Assembly (NCBI RefSeq): GCF_002585305.1
Contig: NZ_NUNF01000032.1
Location: 114,510 to 178,509 of the forward strand
DNA length: 64,000 nucleotides
Direction: 5' to 3'
DNA from: Bacillus sp. AFS037270
Lineage (GTDB): Bacteria; Bacillota; Bacilli; Bacillales_B; DSM-18226
Shown here: positions 8,061 through 17,895 of the stretch, in pieces
Layout of the letters: each line of letters starts with the position of its first letter
How positions within the stretch are numbered: the stretch's first letter is position 1
Position numbers and translations under genes: made by a program
The notes under the pieces: model-generated
The model's database searches: none
What the model saw: the letters and a program-made list of their open reading frames with translations, nothing else
What the model was told of the DNA's origin: nothing

Positions 8061-9563
8061 ATGAGCAACAGTGAAACTAAAACAGACGTCATTTTAATTG
8101 GTGCCGGAATCATGAGTGCGACGTTAGGGACACTCTTGAAGGAATTAGTACCGGAATGGGAAATTACAGTGTTTGAGAAGCTCGAAAGCGCAGGTGAGGA
8201 AAGCTCTAACGAATGGAATAATGCGGGGACGGGGCATGCGGCACTGTGCGAGCTTAACTACACAGTCGAAAAACCAGATGGATCTGTAGATATTAGTAAA
8301 GCGATAACAATTAATGAACAGTTTCAGCTTTCAATGCAGTTTTGGTCTTATCTTGTAAACAGCAAGCTGATAGATAATCCACAGGATTTTATCATGCCAT
8401 TACCTCATATGAGCTTAGTACAAGGTGAACAAAATATAACGTTTTTAAAGAAGCGTTTTGAAGCATTGTCAAACAATCCACTATTTCAAGGGATGGAATT
8501 TTCCGATGACTCGGAAAAATTGATGGAATGGATTCCACTTATCATGGAAGGCCGTAAATGGAATGAACCAATAGCGGCAACAAAAATAGACTCTGGAACG
8601 GATGTCAACTTTGGTGCTTTAACGCGCATGTTGTTTGACCACTTAAAGAGTAAAAACGTCGAGCTAAACTACAAGCATAGTGTTGAGGATGTAAAACGAA
8701 CAAGCGACGGCTCGTGGGAAGTAAAAGTACGGAATCTAGATAGTGGTACGGTCGAACGCCATACTGCAAAATTCGTCTTCATCGGAGGCGGAGGAGGAAG
8801 CTTACATTTACTACAAAAATCCGGTATTCCTGAAGGAAAACATATTGGCGGATTTCCGGTAAGCGGTCTATTTATGGTATGTAATAATCCGGATGTGATA
8901 GAGCAGCATAATGCAAAAGTATATGGCAAAGCTAAGGTTGGTGCTCCGCCAATGTCTGTTCCACATCTTGACACAAGATTTATCGACAATAAAAAATCGC
9001 TGCTATTTGGACCATTTGCCGGCTTCTCACCTAAGTTCTTAAAAAATGGTTCCATGTTGGATTTAGTAACTTCCGTAAAACCAGATAATCTCGTAACTAT
9101 GTTGGCGGCAGGTGCAAAAAATATGTCATTGACTAAATACTTGATTGAGCAAGTGATGTTATCGAAAGAACAGCGCATGGAAGAGTTACGTGAATTTATC
9201 CCCTACGCAAAAAGTGAGGAATGGGATTTAGTAGTAGCGGGCCAACGTGTGCAAGTGATTAAAGATACGGAAGCGGGCGGAAAAGGTACACTTCAATTTG
9301 GTACGGAAGTGATAACTGCAGCTGATGGCTCAATCGCAGCCTTACTAGGTGCTTCTCCTGGTGCTTCTACTGCTGTTCACGTTATGTTAGAGGTATTCAA
9401 AAGATGCTTCCCGCAATTTATCAAAGAGTGGGAACCGAAAATTAAGGAAATGATTCCTTCTTATGGTTTGTCACTAATGGAAAACCCAGAGCTTCTGGAG
9501 GAAATTCATACTTCAACAGCACAAACGCTTGGTCTACGCGAAAAAGAGCTGGTTTTTAGTTAA
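8061..9563 (+). CDS. mqo: Malate:quinone oxidoreductase
   Basis: Membrane-associated FAD enzyme that oxidises L-malate to oxaloacetate and passes electrons to menaquinone, bypassing soluble malate dehydrogenase. It has 500 residues, the normal length. The FAD-binding motif [10 protein letters not shown] lies near the N-terminus, followed by the [19 protein letters not shown] block typical of Mqo and the C-terminal [21 protein letters not shown] at 8052 is in frame but lies too close to the purine-rich site; the ATG at 8061 fits better. It is a single-gene unit ending in a terminator. Confidence 0.95.
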   Translation: MSNSETKTDVILIGAGIMSATLGTLLKELVPEWEITVFEKLESAGEESSNEWNNAGTGHAALCELNYTVEKPDGSVDISKAITINEQFQLSMQFWSYLVNSKLIDNPQDFIMPLPHMSLVQGEQNITFLKKRFEALSNNPLFQGMEFSDDSEKLMEWIPLIMEGRKWNEPIAATKIDSGTDVNFGALTRMLFDHLKSKNVELNYKHSVEDVKRTSDGSWEVKVRNLDSGTVERHTAKFVFIGGGGGSLHLLQKSGIPEGKHIGGFPVSGLFMVCNNPDVIEQHNAKVYGKAKVGAPPMSVPHLDTRFIDNKKSLLFGPFAGFSPKFLKNGSMLDLVTSVKPDNLVTMLAAGAKNMSLTKYLIEQVMLSKEQRMEELREFIPYAKSEEWDLVVAGQRVQVIKDTEAGGKGTLQFGTEVITAADGSIAALLGASPGASTAVHVMLEVFKRCFPQFIKEWEPKIKEMIPSYGLSLMENPELLEEIHTSTAQTLGLREKELVFS

Positions 9564-9661
9564 TTTGTTGGTGTAGTAACCAAGGTATTAGTTGGAAAAA
9601 CAAGTATATAAAATTTTTTAAGGAATTGAGTAATAATTGAATATGGATGGTAACAAAACAC

Positions 9662-9701
9662 AGAACCTTTGATCTAGCTTTGGATTGAAGGTTCTTTTTT
9701 T
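9662..9701 (+). terminator. Rho-independent terminator of mqo
   Basis: Arms AGAACCTT and AAGGTTCT with an 18-base loop and a run of seven T. Confidence 0.8.
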
Positions 9702-9768
9702 AAAATTAGCAGAATGATAAAATAGAGCGAGTTAAAATATTTTAAATTTAAGTTAAAGGAAGTAACAA

Positions 9769-11211
9769 ATGGATTGGAAACCTGATCGAATATCAAAAAC
9801 ACCGATTTACAAGCAACTTGCTATATATATCGAGAACGGAATTGCTGATGGGACTTTTCCTCCTGATAAACCTTTACCCTCGGAAAGAGGTTTGGCAAAA
9901 GAACTTGGAATCAATAGGAGTACGGTTATTGCTGCATATGACGATTTGGAATCAAATGGGCTCATTAATCGGAATAGAGGCAGCGGAACAACCATCAGTA
10001 AAGACATTTGGGGAATTACAAAGAAACGGATACCAAGTTGGAATAGGTATATTGAGGCCGGCTCCTTTTTGCCTAACTTGCCTGTAACACAAAGAATTCA
10101 TAAAGAAATGGCAGAGCATAAACTCATCAATCTAGCCAGTGGGGAATTGTCTCAGGATTTATTTCCATTGACCTCACTTAGAGAAATTACATCGAATAGG
10201 TCTTTTATTGGATCGTTAGGGTATGACCATCCGCAAGGAAATGCGATTCTCCGGGAAACACTTACCAAACATGTTAAACAGTTTCGTGAAATAGAAACGG
10301 ACTCATCTTCGATTTTAGTAACATCAGGGGCACAGCAGGCATTGCATCTTGTCGTTCAATGTTTGTTAAAACCAGGAGACTCAGTGGCAATTGAAAATCC
10401 TTCCTATCATTACAATCTGCCAGTTTTTAAATCTGCAGGAATTAAAACTTATTTTTTACAAGTGGATAAGGACGGAATAAACCCAGAGGAAATTACCGCT
10501 TTATATAAAAAACATAGAATTAAAATGATTTTTTTGAGTCCTATTTTTCAAAATCCTACTGGTACTCTATTGGACTTGGACAAGCGGAAAAAGGTACTTG
10601 AAATATCATCTGAATATGGCATTCCTATAGTGGAAGACGATCCGTACAGTTTAACATCTTTTAGCGGAGAAAAGATGAAGACGCTTAAATCACTGGATCA
10701 TAATGGGAATGTTTTATATATTAGCTCATTAACAAAAATAGTGGCTTCCGGATTAAGGATAGGCTGGATTATAGGACCCAGAGCGGTGATTGAAAGGTTA
10801 TCAGATGCAAAGCAGCAAGTTGATTTTGGACACGCCAGTTATAGTCAATGGATTGCTAATGACTTTTTAGAATCACGTGATTTTACATCACATATCAAGA
10901 ATTTGGCTAAACAGTTAGAAAGCAGAAGAGATCAAATTGTTGTTAGTCTTCAGACCTTTTTAAAGGAAGAGGTTGATTTTACGATTCCTAATGGCGGCAT
11001 TCATATTTGGTGCAGGTTAAAAAAAGCGGTGAATGAAATTCAATTATTAGAAGAGTCCATTAAAAGGGGCGTAATTTTTGTCCCGGGTTCTACAATGGGT
11101 TCTGAGAAGGGATTTGTACGATTTACCTTTTCTAGGGAGAATGAAGAAAATATTCATGAAGGAATCAAAAGATTTGCAGATGCCCGTTATGCTATAAAAA
11201 AATTAAGTTAA
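9769..11211 (+). CDS. MocR-family regulator (GntR helix-turn-helix fused to aminotransferase)
   Basis: 480 residues: a winged-helix GntR domain (about 12-75; PSERGLAKELGINRSTVIAAYDDLESNGLI) followed by a fold type I aminotransferase domain (about 115-470). The aminotransferase part keeps the Schiff-base lysine (Lys323 in SSLTK) and the NPTG and EDDPY motifs. MocR proteins such as PdxR and GabR use PLP or its adducts to switch transcription. The usual PdxR target pdxST is not nearby, nor is gabTD, so the regulon is unknown. It faces hemY across a bidirectional terminator. Confidence 0.88.
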   Translation: MDWKPDRISKTPIYKQLAIYIENGIADGTFPPDKPLPSERGLAKELGINRSTVIAAYDDLESNGLINRNRGSGTTISKDIWGITKKRIPSWNRYIEAGSFLPNLPVTQRIHKEMAEHKLINLASGELSQDLFPLTSLREITSNRSFIGSLGYDHPQGNAILRETLTKHVKQFREIETDSSSILVTSGAQQALHLVVQCLLKPGDSVAIENPSYHYNLPVFKSAGIKTYFLQVDKDGINPEEITALYKKHRIKMIFLSPIFQNPTGTLLDLDKRKKVLEISSEYGIPIVEDDPYSLTSFSGEKMKTLKSLDHNGNVLYISSLTKIVASGLRIGWIIGPRAVIERLSDAKQQVDFGHASYSQWIANDFLESRDFTSHIKNLAKQLESRRDQIVVSLQTFLKEEVDFTIPNGGIHIWCRLKKAVNEIQLLEESIKRGVIFVPGSTMGSEKGFVRFTFSRENEENIHEGIKRFADARYAIKKLS

Positions 11212-11246
11212 AAGGATAGCTGCTATAGGGCAGCTATCCTTTTCTA
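11211..11246. terminator. Bidirectional terminator between the MocR gene and hemY
   Basis: Stem AAAGGATAGCTGC / GCAGCTATCCTTT with a six-base loop; T-rich on both sides. Confidence 0.85.
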
Positions 11247-12638
11247 TTAAAACGTTTGAATGATTTTCCTTGCTGAATCTATCCCATTTTGGATACAGTC
11301 TGGGATACCGACTCCGTAATAGGAACAACCGGCCAGGATAATTCCTGGATAATCGGCTGCCATTTTGCTTTCAAGCGTCTCTACACTTTTAGGATGGGAA
11401 ATTAAATAATTGGGCATTTGATCGGGCCATTTCGTGACCTCACTCGCAACTGGGTTGGCGCTAATCCCAAGACTTTTGTGAATATCGCCAAGTGCAATCT
11501 CAAGCAGTTCCTCATTTTCCATTTTCTCTAACGAAGCGTAGGAAGGATGGCTGTTTTTATAAAAGAGTCTAACAAGCAGGTTGCCAGATTTTGAAGTATG
11601 CTCCCATTTCCGGCTTGTCCAAGTACAGGCGTTGCAGGACAACTCATCTGTATTTGCAGTAATAAACCCCGTTCCATCTGCGGGAAGTACGCTGTCAGGC
11701 ACGTCAAAGCCCACATAAACACTAATTAGTGAACTATTTTTAAATCTTGAAAATTCGTTTTTAAGGTCCGGATCATCGATTAAGTTTTCGGCAGCTATAT
11801 TCGGAATACTAAGTACTACGAAATCTGCTTCGATGATTTCCTGATTGTTAAGAAACACTTGATATCGACTGTTGTTTTTTTCAATTTTGGTCACTTTTGT
11901 ATTTTTTAAGATTTCAGCATCAGCAAGCTTTTCTTCCAACGCATTAATCACTGAGCCTAAGCCATTTTGAAAGGAGAGAAACTTTCTTTCTCCGCCTTTG
12001 AATTTCTGTTTATTCGCTTCAAGCCCTTTTATGATGCTTCCATATTGTTCCTTATAATCGATCAAATATGGAAGGGTTGATGCCAATGTTAAGTCACTGA
12101 GTTTCCCAGAATAGACGCCGGAAAGGACAGGGGCAATTTGTTTTTCCACCAATTCCGTCCCAAGAAAATGCTCAAGAAAGGAACCGATGGAATCGTTTCT
12201 GGTGAACGTTTCATTTTTTGTATAAAAATCCTGCAGTGCCGCCACTTTTCCTTCTGCAGACACGAGTGTACTCTTCGCCAACGATTCAATGCTTGCAGGG
12301 ATTCCGAAGACAGCATCCTCCGGGATCAGTTTCAATTCACCATCTGTGTAGATAAAGGAACGGCCAGTTGCATTGTAAACAACTTCCTTTTCTAAACTAA
12401 GTTCTTCGAATAATGTCATTTCTTCCATTTTACGGGCAACAATCGAATCCGCTCCACTTTCCATGACAAATTCATCTTGAATTATGGTTTGAATTTTCCC
12501 TCCGAGTTGATTGGATGCTTCTGCCAGAACCAGCCTGACGTCTATTCCATTGGAATTCTTCCATTTTTGTAACTCATACAGGGCAGATAATCCTGTAATA
12601 CCGCCACCAATCACTAAAACTGTTTTCAATCTTGCCAC
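11247..12638 (-). CDS. hemY: Coproporphyrinogen III oxidase / protoporphyrinogen oxidase
   Basis: FAD enzyme of haem synthesis, 463 residues. In Firmicutes HemY (CgoX) oxidises coproporphyrinogen III to coproporphyrin III. The dinucleotide-binding motif VIGGGITGLSALYEL opens the protein, followed by LGGKIQT; the C-terminal GIPDCIQNGIDSARKI closes the FAD site. In B. subtilis hemY sits in hemEHY; here it stands alone, so it may be a second copy or a separated gene. It is convergent with the MocR regulator. Confidence 0.9.
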   Translation of the reverse strand: MARLKTVLVIGGGITGLSALYELQKWKNSNGIDVRLVLAEASNQLGGKIQTIIQDEFVMESGADSIVARKMEEMTLFEELSLEKEVVYNATGRSFIYTDGELKLIPEDAVFGIPASIESLAKSTLVSAEGKVAALQDFYTKNETFTRNDSIGSFLEHFLGTELVEKQIAPVLSGVYSGKLSDLTLASTLPYLIDYKEQYGSIIKGLEANKQKFKGGERKFLSFQNGLGSVINALEEKLADAEILKNTKVTKIEKNNSRYQVFLNNQEIIEADFVVLSIPNIAAENLIDDPDLKNEFSRFKNSSLISVYVGFDVPDSVLPADGTGFITANTDELSCNACTWTSRKWEHTSKSGNLLVRLFYKNSHPSYASLEKMENEELLEIALGDIHKSLGISANPVASEVTKWPDQMPNYLISHPKSVETLESKMAADYPGIILAGCSYYGVGIPDCIQNGIDSARKIIQTF

Positions 12639-12762
12639 CTCTTATGTAATCTCATACTTTGTACCTTCTAGTGTACCATACCAGGGAAGTTGAAAGCATA
12701 TAGTAAATAAACAGCAAAAAGGCTAGGAAGCCGATATGATGATTTACTATAAAATTTAGGTA

Positions 12763-12793
12763 TAAAAAAAGGCTCAGTAAACTGTACTGAGCC
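12763..12793 (-). terminator. Terminator of the YfmQ-like gene
   Basis: On the minus strand the stem GGCTCAGTA / TACTGAGCC is followed by a run of T (A run 12764-12770 on the plus strand). Confidence 0.8.
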
Positions 12794-12854
12794 CTAAATT
12801 CTTTCATTTTTACAAAAGGAATTGAACTGGTTCATACCATCTTCGGTCTTTCGA

Positions 12855-13280
12855 TTAAATAGAGAACTTTTGAAGACTTTCGGACATGAGACTATACGCA
12901 ACCAATTTCTTTTTAAACTGCTTTACTACATCAACGCGATCTTTGTATCGGTACACAAATAACTTCACATCTTTTTTGCCTCTTTTAGTTTCAATCACAA
13001 TAGGACTGTCACTGTTCTCACGATTTAAATATAATTCCTCGGTGCCTGGAAATATATAGTGTTTCTTTAGAAATATTGCTTCGTTAAAGTCATTAATCAC
13101 CTTCGTTTTATCTTCACCTTCGAGACGTCTTCCGTCAATGCTCAAGGTGATATTCTCGTCACCAAGTTTTGAATGGGTTTCGAATTTCCTGATTAACCAT
13201 TCTACCGGACCGGTTGGGAGGCAGGTAATTAATATTTTTAATAGACTAATGAGGATTATTGAAATAATTGTCCATGTCAT
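12855..13280 (-). CDS. yfmQ: YfmQ-family protein
   Basis: 141 residues. One N-terminal transmembrane helix (about 3-22) is followed by a soluble domain with blocks such as CLPTGPVEWLIRKFE and the YIFPGTEELYLN strand that I associate with Bacillus YfmQ. The function of this family is unknown. It probably sits at the membrane with the C-terminal domain in the cytoplasm. It may share regulation with the small membrane gene upstream on the same strand. Family assignment is from memory of YfmQ, not a search. Confidence 0.7.
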   Translation of the reverse strand: MTWTIISIILISLLKILITCLPTGPVEWLIRKFETHSKLGDENITLSIDGRRLEGEDKTKVINDFNEAIFLKKHYIFPGTEELYLNRENSDSPIVIETKRGKKDVKLFVYRYKDRVDVVKQFKKKLVAYSLMSESLQKFSI

Positions 13281-13330
13281 ATCTAATCATCTCCGTTTAA
13301 CATCATAACATATTATTAAATTATTATTCA

Positions 13331-13522
13331 CTAGGTTAACCAAATGTAGATTCCTAGAGAAATTAATGCTAGAAAAATGATGACAACATATATTAAAGTT
13401 AAGTTCATCGTATTTCTTTTTGTGGAACTGCTGTAGTTTTCATCTGACTTTCCAGTTAATAGTATAGTAGAAACTACAGCGAAAATTAAAATAAGCGTAA
13501 CTAAAGCAAGCATTATATTCAT
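13331..13522 (-). CDS. Small two-helix membrane protein (63 aa)
   Basis: The frame is open from 13606, but an ATG at 13522 preceded by AGGTG gives a compact 63-residue protein. It has two hydrophobic segments (about 3-22 and 40-60) joined by a short polar Ser/Lys/Arg-rich loop. No family recognised. It lies 50 bases upstream of the YfmQ-like gene on the same strand and could be co-transcribed with it. Confidence 0.55.
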   Translation of the reverse strand: MNIMLALVTLILIFAVVSTILLTGKSDENYSSSTKRNTMNLTLIYVVIIFLALISLGIYIWLT

Positions 13523-13710
13523 GATACACCTCGATACAGTAAATTTATCAAATCCATATAGTTTATAATAATAATAACGCAACTCCATTCTTAAATAACC
13601 ATCCAATTAACCTAAAATTATACCATCCACTTTGAAGGTTTTTGTTAGGAGGTTGGGTGGACTATATCTTTTTTACGTTTGAATAGGTTATTCAGATTCC
13701 TGATTTGATT

Positions 13711-13732
13711 TTATGTGAATCAATTCACATAA
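13711..13732. promoter_or_regulatory. Fnr/CRP-type operator (perfect palindrome)
   Basis: Arms TTATGTGAAT and ATTCACATAA separated by CA. The core TGTGA-N6-TCACA is exactly the Crp/Fnr-family box used by B. subtilis Fnr for anaerobic activation. The centre is about 100 bases before the start of the downstream His-rich membrane protein. A -10-like TATTTT lies at a distance compatible with activation from about -41. Confidence 0.7.
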
Positions 13733-13822
13733 TGTTCAAAAATAGGTCGGTCATAGGACTATTTTATCATGTATATTAACACTATATTCATATTGTTTAT
13801 GTTATCAAGGGGGGATTTACTG

Positions 13823-14818
13823 ATGAAAAAAATATTTCAGATTTTATTAATGTTAGGCCTTATTATGACTCCTTTTTTTGCCGAAGCTCATGTGAAATGG
13901 TTCACGAACGTTGAGCCGCATAAGGAGTCAATTGAACATATCGTATCACCGGCGTTTATATTTTTAGCCATAGTGGCAGCCGTTGTGTTAGCTTCTTTGA
14001 CGTTAATTATTCCGAAAATGGCTGACTGGGGACCAATGAAAAAGTGGGAAGACCGTCTCTCTAGTTTAAGAAAGTATTCTCGTTATATACTAAAATATGG
14101 AACCGCCGTAGCACTGATCATCCAGATGGTTAATGGAACATTATTTGCTCCTGAGTTTCATATTCATAACACTTTAGCTGTCGTCTTAACATGGATTACG
14201 ATTGGACTTTTATTAATCCCTCACCATATCTCGACTAAAATGGGTGCAACTTTATTATTAGGATTATTTATTTATGTAACTATTGACCATGGCATTTTCT
14301 ATATGTTAGACTACGGCTTCTATGTTGCTATCATTGGTGTTTTATTGGTAGGAAATACAAAGCTGGAAAAAGTAGGTTTTCCGTTTTTATATTTAGGAAC
14401 TGGTTTATCGCTAAGCTGGGTAGCGGTTGAAAAATGGGTTTACCCAGATATGGCCTTAGATATTGTCATTCACCACCATGTACCTACGTTTGGTTTTGCA
14501 CCAGATCTATTTGTGGTGATGGCTGCGTTTATAGAATTTGTCGTAGGTTATTTATTAGTTGTCGGTATTTTAAATAGAGTATTAGGATTTGTTGTAACAG
14601 GTATTTTTATCTCTACCACCATGTTATTCGGTATGACTGAAGTGATTGGTCATTTTATGATTCATATTGTGTTATTAATCTTTATCATTGAAGGTGTATC
14701 TTTCTATAACCCGCCAATTAAAATGCACAAAACAAAAATTGATCAGTTTATCTTTGTTTTCTTGAATTTTATATTTGTCCTTGCGACTTTTTTATTGATT
14801 TATTATCGATTCGCTTAA
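13823..14818 (+). CDS. His-rich polytopic membrane protein with signal peptide, function unknown
   Basis: 331 residues from the ATG at 13823, which follows AAGGGGGGA; an upstream in-frame ATG at 13769 lacks a site. A signal peptide with a probable AEA cleavage site would leave a mature protein beginning His-Val-Lys-Trp-Phe. About eight transmembrane helices follow, with conspicuous His pairs: HIHN, PHHIS, HHHVPTF and HFMIH. Such residues suggest haem or copper coordination, but no known oxidase motif is complete. Some segments recall DoxX-type quinol oxidase subunits; this is weak. The Fnr box upstream points to expression under low oxygen. Confidence 0.7.
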   Translation: MKKIFQILLMLGLIMTPFFAEAHVKWFTNVEPHKESIEHIVSPAFIFLAIVAAVVLASLTLIIPKMADWGPMKKWEDRLSSLRKYSRYILKYGTAVALIIQMVNGTLFAPEFHIHNTLAVVLTWITIGLLLIPHHISTKMGATLLLGLFIYVTIDHGIFYMLDYGFYVAIIGVLLVGNTKLEKVGFPFLYLGTGLSLSWVAVEKWVYPDMALDIVIHHHVPTFGFAPDLFVVMAAFIEFVVGYLLVVGILNRVLGFVVTGIFISTTMLFGMTEVIGHFMIHIVLLIFIIEGVSFYNPPIKMHKTKIDQFIFVFLNFIFVLATFLLIYYRFA

Positions 14819-14829
14819 ATCATTATTTA

Positions 14830-14866
14830 CTAAAACAATCCACCGATGAATTACGGTGGATTGTTG
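14830..14866. terminator. Convergent terminator
   Basis: Stem AACAATCCACC / GGTGGATTGTT with a ten-base loop between the His-rich membrane protein and yuiD. The T run is better on the minus strand. Confidence 0.65.
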
Positions 14867-14879
14867 ATGTGTTTTAGAT

Positions 14880-15350
14880 TTAGAACGGATATAGATAATA
14901 GGTAACCATACCAATGATGATGCCTGTGATGGCTCCACCAAAAACCTCTATTGGCTGGTGACCTAATAATTCTTTTAACTTCTCTCGAGACTCGGGCATT
15001 TTTATATTCGGGTTTTTTAATGCTTCGATTAGTTTATTGAAATCAACTAAAAGCGTGTTTAAAATTTCGGCATGGTAGCCTGCATGTCTGCGAACACCAG
15101 TCGCATCATGCATAACAATCGCAGACACAACAACACAAATCGCAAATTCATTTGATTTGAATCCAGAAATTAATCCAATTGCTGTCGTTAGGGAAATTAT
15201 GGTAGATGTATGGGAGCTCGGCATTCCGCCGGTGCTAAACATCAAATTCCATTTCCATTCCCTTGTTGAAATAAAATGAATCGGTATTTTTACAAATTGC
15301 GCAATCAGCATCCCTAAAAGTGCAGCCAAAATGGGACAGGATAAAAACAT
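14880..15350 (-). CDS. yuiD: Divergent PAP2-family membrane protein (YuiD type)
   Basis: 156 residues with about four transmembrane helices. It carries the phosphatase-like blocks GGMPSSHTS and DATGVRRHAGYHA that identify the divergent PAP2 (DUF212) family. The natural substrate is unknown; relatives of the PAP2 fold dephosphorylate lipid phosphates. The ribosome binding site is AAGGAGG. Single gene, convergent with the gene before it. Confidence 0.85.
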   Translation of the reverse strand: MFLSCPILAALLGMLIAQFVKIPIHFISTREWKWNLMFSTGGMPSSHTSTIISLTTAIGLISGFKSNEFAICVVVSAIVMHDATGVRRHAGYHAEILNTLLVDFNKLIEALKNPNIKMPESREKLKELLGHQPIEVFGGAITGIIIGMVTYYLYPF

Positions 15351-15739
15351 AAATGATCCTCCTTATCCTCCAATTAAATTTATTACAAGCCCCTTTCACA
15401 TTCCATACAGAGAAGTGAGCTTACGTATCCACTTATTTTATTACCCTTCATTTTATTAATATAGACCATTTAAAACAAGAAGTGGTATTTTTTTTGAAAA
15501 ATATGACTTTTAATCATGGTGTTTATGCCATTTGAAATCAAATAATAATTATCTGAAGGACTTCATATAGATAAGAGCAGTGTTTTATTCTTTGGATTTG
15601 TTTTTAGTTTTACAAACACAGATATTATAAGATGCCAAAAAAAAACCCCTTATCTCTTCCATAATTAGTGCTATAATAGTCCATATTAATTTGACTATTA
15701 TGATTGATTACATAACAAATCGAAAAGAAGTGTAACGGT
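15351..15739. other. Intergenic region between yuiD and the MATE gene
   Basis: 389 bases between divergent genes. Apart from the inverted repeat and -10 box at 15672-15701 described separately, no coding frame or structured RNA is evident. Confidence 0.5.
15672..15701 (+). promoter_or_regulatory. Promoter -10 overlapped by a 9-bp inverted repeat
   Basis: TATAAT at 15672-15677 overlaps the left arm of the perfect inverted repeat ATAATAGTC / GACTATTAT (11-base spacer), 40 bases before the MATE exporter start. The position suits a repressor operator; the regulator is unknown. Confidence 0.5.
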
Positions 15740-17134
15740 ATGAATAAACTTGCAGTGAGAATAAAACCTAGAACTGTTTTTTTGTTGGATAAGTATTTTA
15801 CTGGAGAATCGATTGATTACAAGAAATTATTTGCGATCATAATGCCTATTTTTGTTGACCAGGCATTCTTGATCATTATGAGTCTGTTAAATACAGCCAT
15901 GATTAGCTCTGCAGGGGTTGCTGCGGTTAGTGCTGTGAGTATGGTAGATTCATTGAATATCTTCTTAGTTAACGTCTTTATTGCGGTCGCAACAGGAGGT
16001 ACCGTAATGGTTGCCCAATACAAGGGCAGTGGAAGTGCGGAGATGGTGTCCAAAACAGCCACACAGGCTATAACAGCCGTTACTTTATTTTCAGTTATTC
16101 TTAGTGCATTGGTAATTAGTTTTCATACACCAACATTAAACCTTTTATTTGGTAAAGCAGAGGCAGATGTCTTTCATAATGCCCGAATTTATTTAATCGG
16201 CAGTTGTCTCTCTTATCCGCTTATTGCCATATTCCAAGCTGTAACGGGGGCATTAAGAGGAGTCGGCGAGACCAAACCATGCTTGAATTTATCTTTATTA
16301 ATGAATTTAACCAATACCATTCTTAATGTTTTACTCATTACCATTTTTAATATGGGCGTAGAAGGTCTTGTGATTTCCACCATTTTTGCAAGATTATTAG
16401 GTGTAGTTGCTTCTTTAATCTATATCATTAAATACAATGATACAATCCGATTTAAGTTGAAGAATGCGGTGCATATTGATGTTGCTATTTTAAAGAAAGT
16501 AATGTTTATAGGGCTTCCATTCGCGGCGGAACAGTTATTTTTCAATGGTGGTAAGCTGTTAACTCAAACATTTATTGTGCAATTAGGAACCCTTGCTTTG
16601 ACGTCTTATGCCATTGGGAATTCGATTGCCTTGCTATTTCAAATAGGACCCAATTCATTAAGTATTGCCATCGTAACGGTTGTGGGACAATGTGTTGGAA
16701 GAAGGAACGTCCAGGATGCTAGGAAATTTATTATGTCCATGATTGGACTGGGCACGATTCTGTTTGTGCTGGCGGATGCCGTGTTACTACCTTTGTTTCC
16801 ATTATTAATCAAACTGTTCAGTCCGCCGGCTGAGATTATCCCAACCATTTTTATACTTATTTTAATCTCTGCAGTCGGTCATCCATTGTTATGGCCAGCA
16901 AGCTTCATTATGCCCTCGGCTTTAAGGGCAGCAGGGGATTCCACTTTTACATCGATTGCATCCTTGCTATCGATGTGGCTATTGAGGGTAGTCCTAGGAT
17001 ATTTATTGGGGATTACTTTTGGATTTGGAATTATCGGTGTTTGGGTGGCGATGAATATTGAATGGGGGATGCGGACACTGATCTTTGTTTGGCGATTTAA
17101 AGGGAAGAAGTGGTATGCGCATAAGCTCGTGTGA
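15740..17134 (+). CDS. MATE family efflux transporter
   Basis: 464 residues and twelve predicted transmembrane helices in two six-helix halves. It is a Na+- or H+-coupled exporter of cationic drugs or metabolites (NorM/DinF superfamily). MATE-like blocks include PIFVDQAFLIIMSLLNTAMIS at the start, TGALRGVGETKP in helix 5 and ALRAAGDSTFTS in the second half. The ribosome binding site is poor (GAAAAGAAGTG). The specific substrate is not readable. An operator-like inverted repeat overlaps its promoter. Confidence 0.88.
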   Translation: MNKLAVRIKPRTVFLLDKYFTGESIDYKKLFAIIMPIFVDQAFLIIMSLLNTAMISSAGVAAVSAVSMVDSLNIFLVNVFIAVATGGTVMVAQYKGSGSAEMVSKTATQAITAVTLFSVILSALVISFHTPTLNLLFGKAEADVFHNARIYLIGSCLSYPLIAIFQAVTGALRGVGETKPCLNLSLLMNLTNTILNVLLITIFNMGVEGLVISTIFARLLGVVASLIYIIKYNDTIRFKLKNAVHIDVAILKKVMFIGLPFAAEQLFFNGGKLLTQTFIVQLGTLALTSYAIGNSIALLFQIGPNSLSIAIVTVVGQCVGRRNVQDARKFIMSMIGLGTILFVLADAVLLPLFPLLIKLFSPPAEIIPTIFILILISAVGHPLLWPASFIMPSALRAAGDSTFTSIASLLSMWLLRVVLGYLLGITFGFGIIGVWVAMNIEWGMRTLIFVWRFKGKKWYAHKLV

Positions 17135-17393
17135 CGATAGGGGGATTATTTTGGAAAAAAGCTGCCTAATTTGGGTGTAAGGTTCTATTTGGGTGATTTT
17201 TATATAAATCATATAGGAAATGGCGTGTGATGGTCACACGGCATTTTCTATATTTACCAAGGGTTATTAGAGCATCTTAATGGGTTTTAAAATCATTACA
17301 ATTGATATTATTTTTTAATATGGGAATTTCGAAGTGAGAAAAAGGAAGAAAAAACCATTTCCTTAATTTATAATAAAATAGGGAGGGGGTTAA

Positions 17394-17771
17394 ATGATAA
17401 AAAGAACTTTAAAGTTATTTCTTTTTTCAACTATTTTATTAACGGCTTGTTCAGATTCTAAATTGATGAATTTTGTTGGCGAAAGTCAAAATTGGCAAGT
17501 CAATTATGAGGTAAATGTACTAGATGAAGATAGCGAAATAACAAATCTTACAATAAAATATATCGGTCAAAAAGCAACTCCTAAAGAGATAAATTATGTA
17601 GTTGAAAGTGTATCAGGAAAATCGGCAGGTAATGATTCTTTAAATAATGGAGTATTAAAAATTGGTGGACATTCCTGTAGTGGTTGTGCAGTTACTCAAG
17701 AAAACGAAAAAATAACCGCAACTATAACTTGGAACGATAAAACAGAATCCTTAATTTTAAAAAATCGTTAA
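17394..17771 (+). CDS. Putative lipoprotein, unknown function
   Basis: 125 residues with a lipoprotein signal (hydrophobic core and lipobox LLTAC, lipidated Cys19 expected). The mature part is beta-rich and soluble, with a late CSGC pair (GHSCSGCAV) that could form a disulfide. The ribosome binding site is GGGAGGGGG. No family recognised. It stands alone between the MATE exporter and an AlkD-type gene. Confidence 0.75.
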   Translation: MIKRTLKLFLFSTILLTACSDSKLMNFVGESQNWQVNYEVNVLDEDSEITNLTIKYIGQKATPKEINYVVESVSGKSAGNDSLNNGVLKIGGHSCSGCAVTQENEKITATITWNDKTESLILKNR

Positions 17772-17895
17772 TAGAGAATACTGAAATTCAGCCGAATTCT
17801 TACTATCAAGTAGGAAATGACACTCCAGAAGGTGCTGATCAATGGTTGGCGTAAACTAGCATTAGTTATATTTTCAAGGAAGGAAGTGCAAAACG

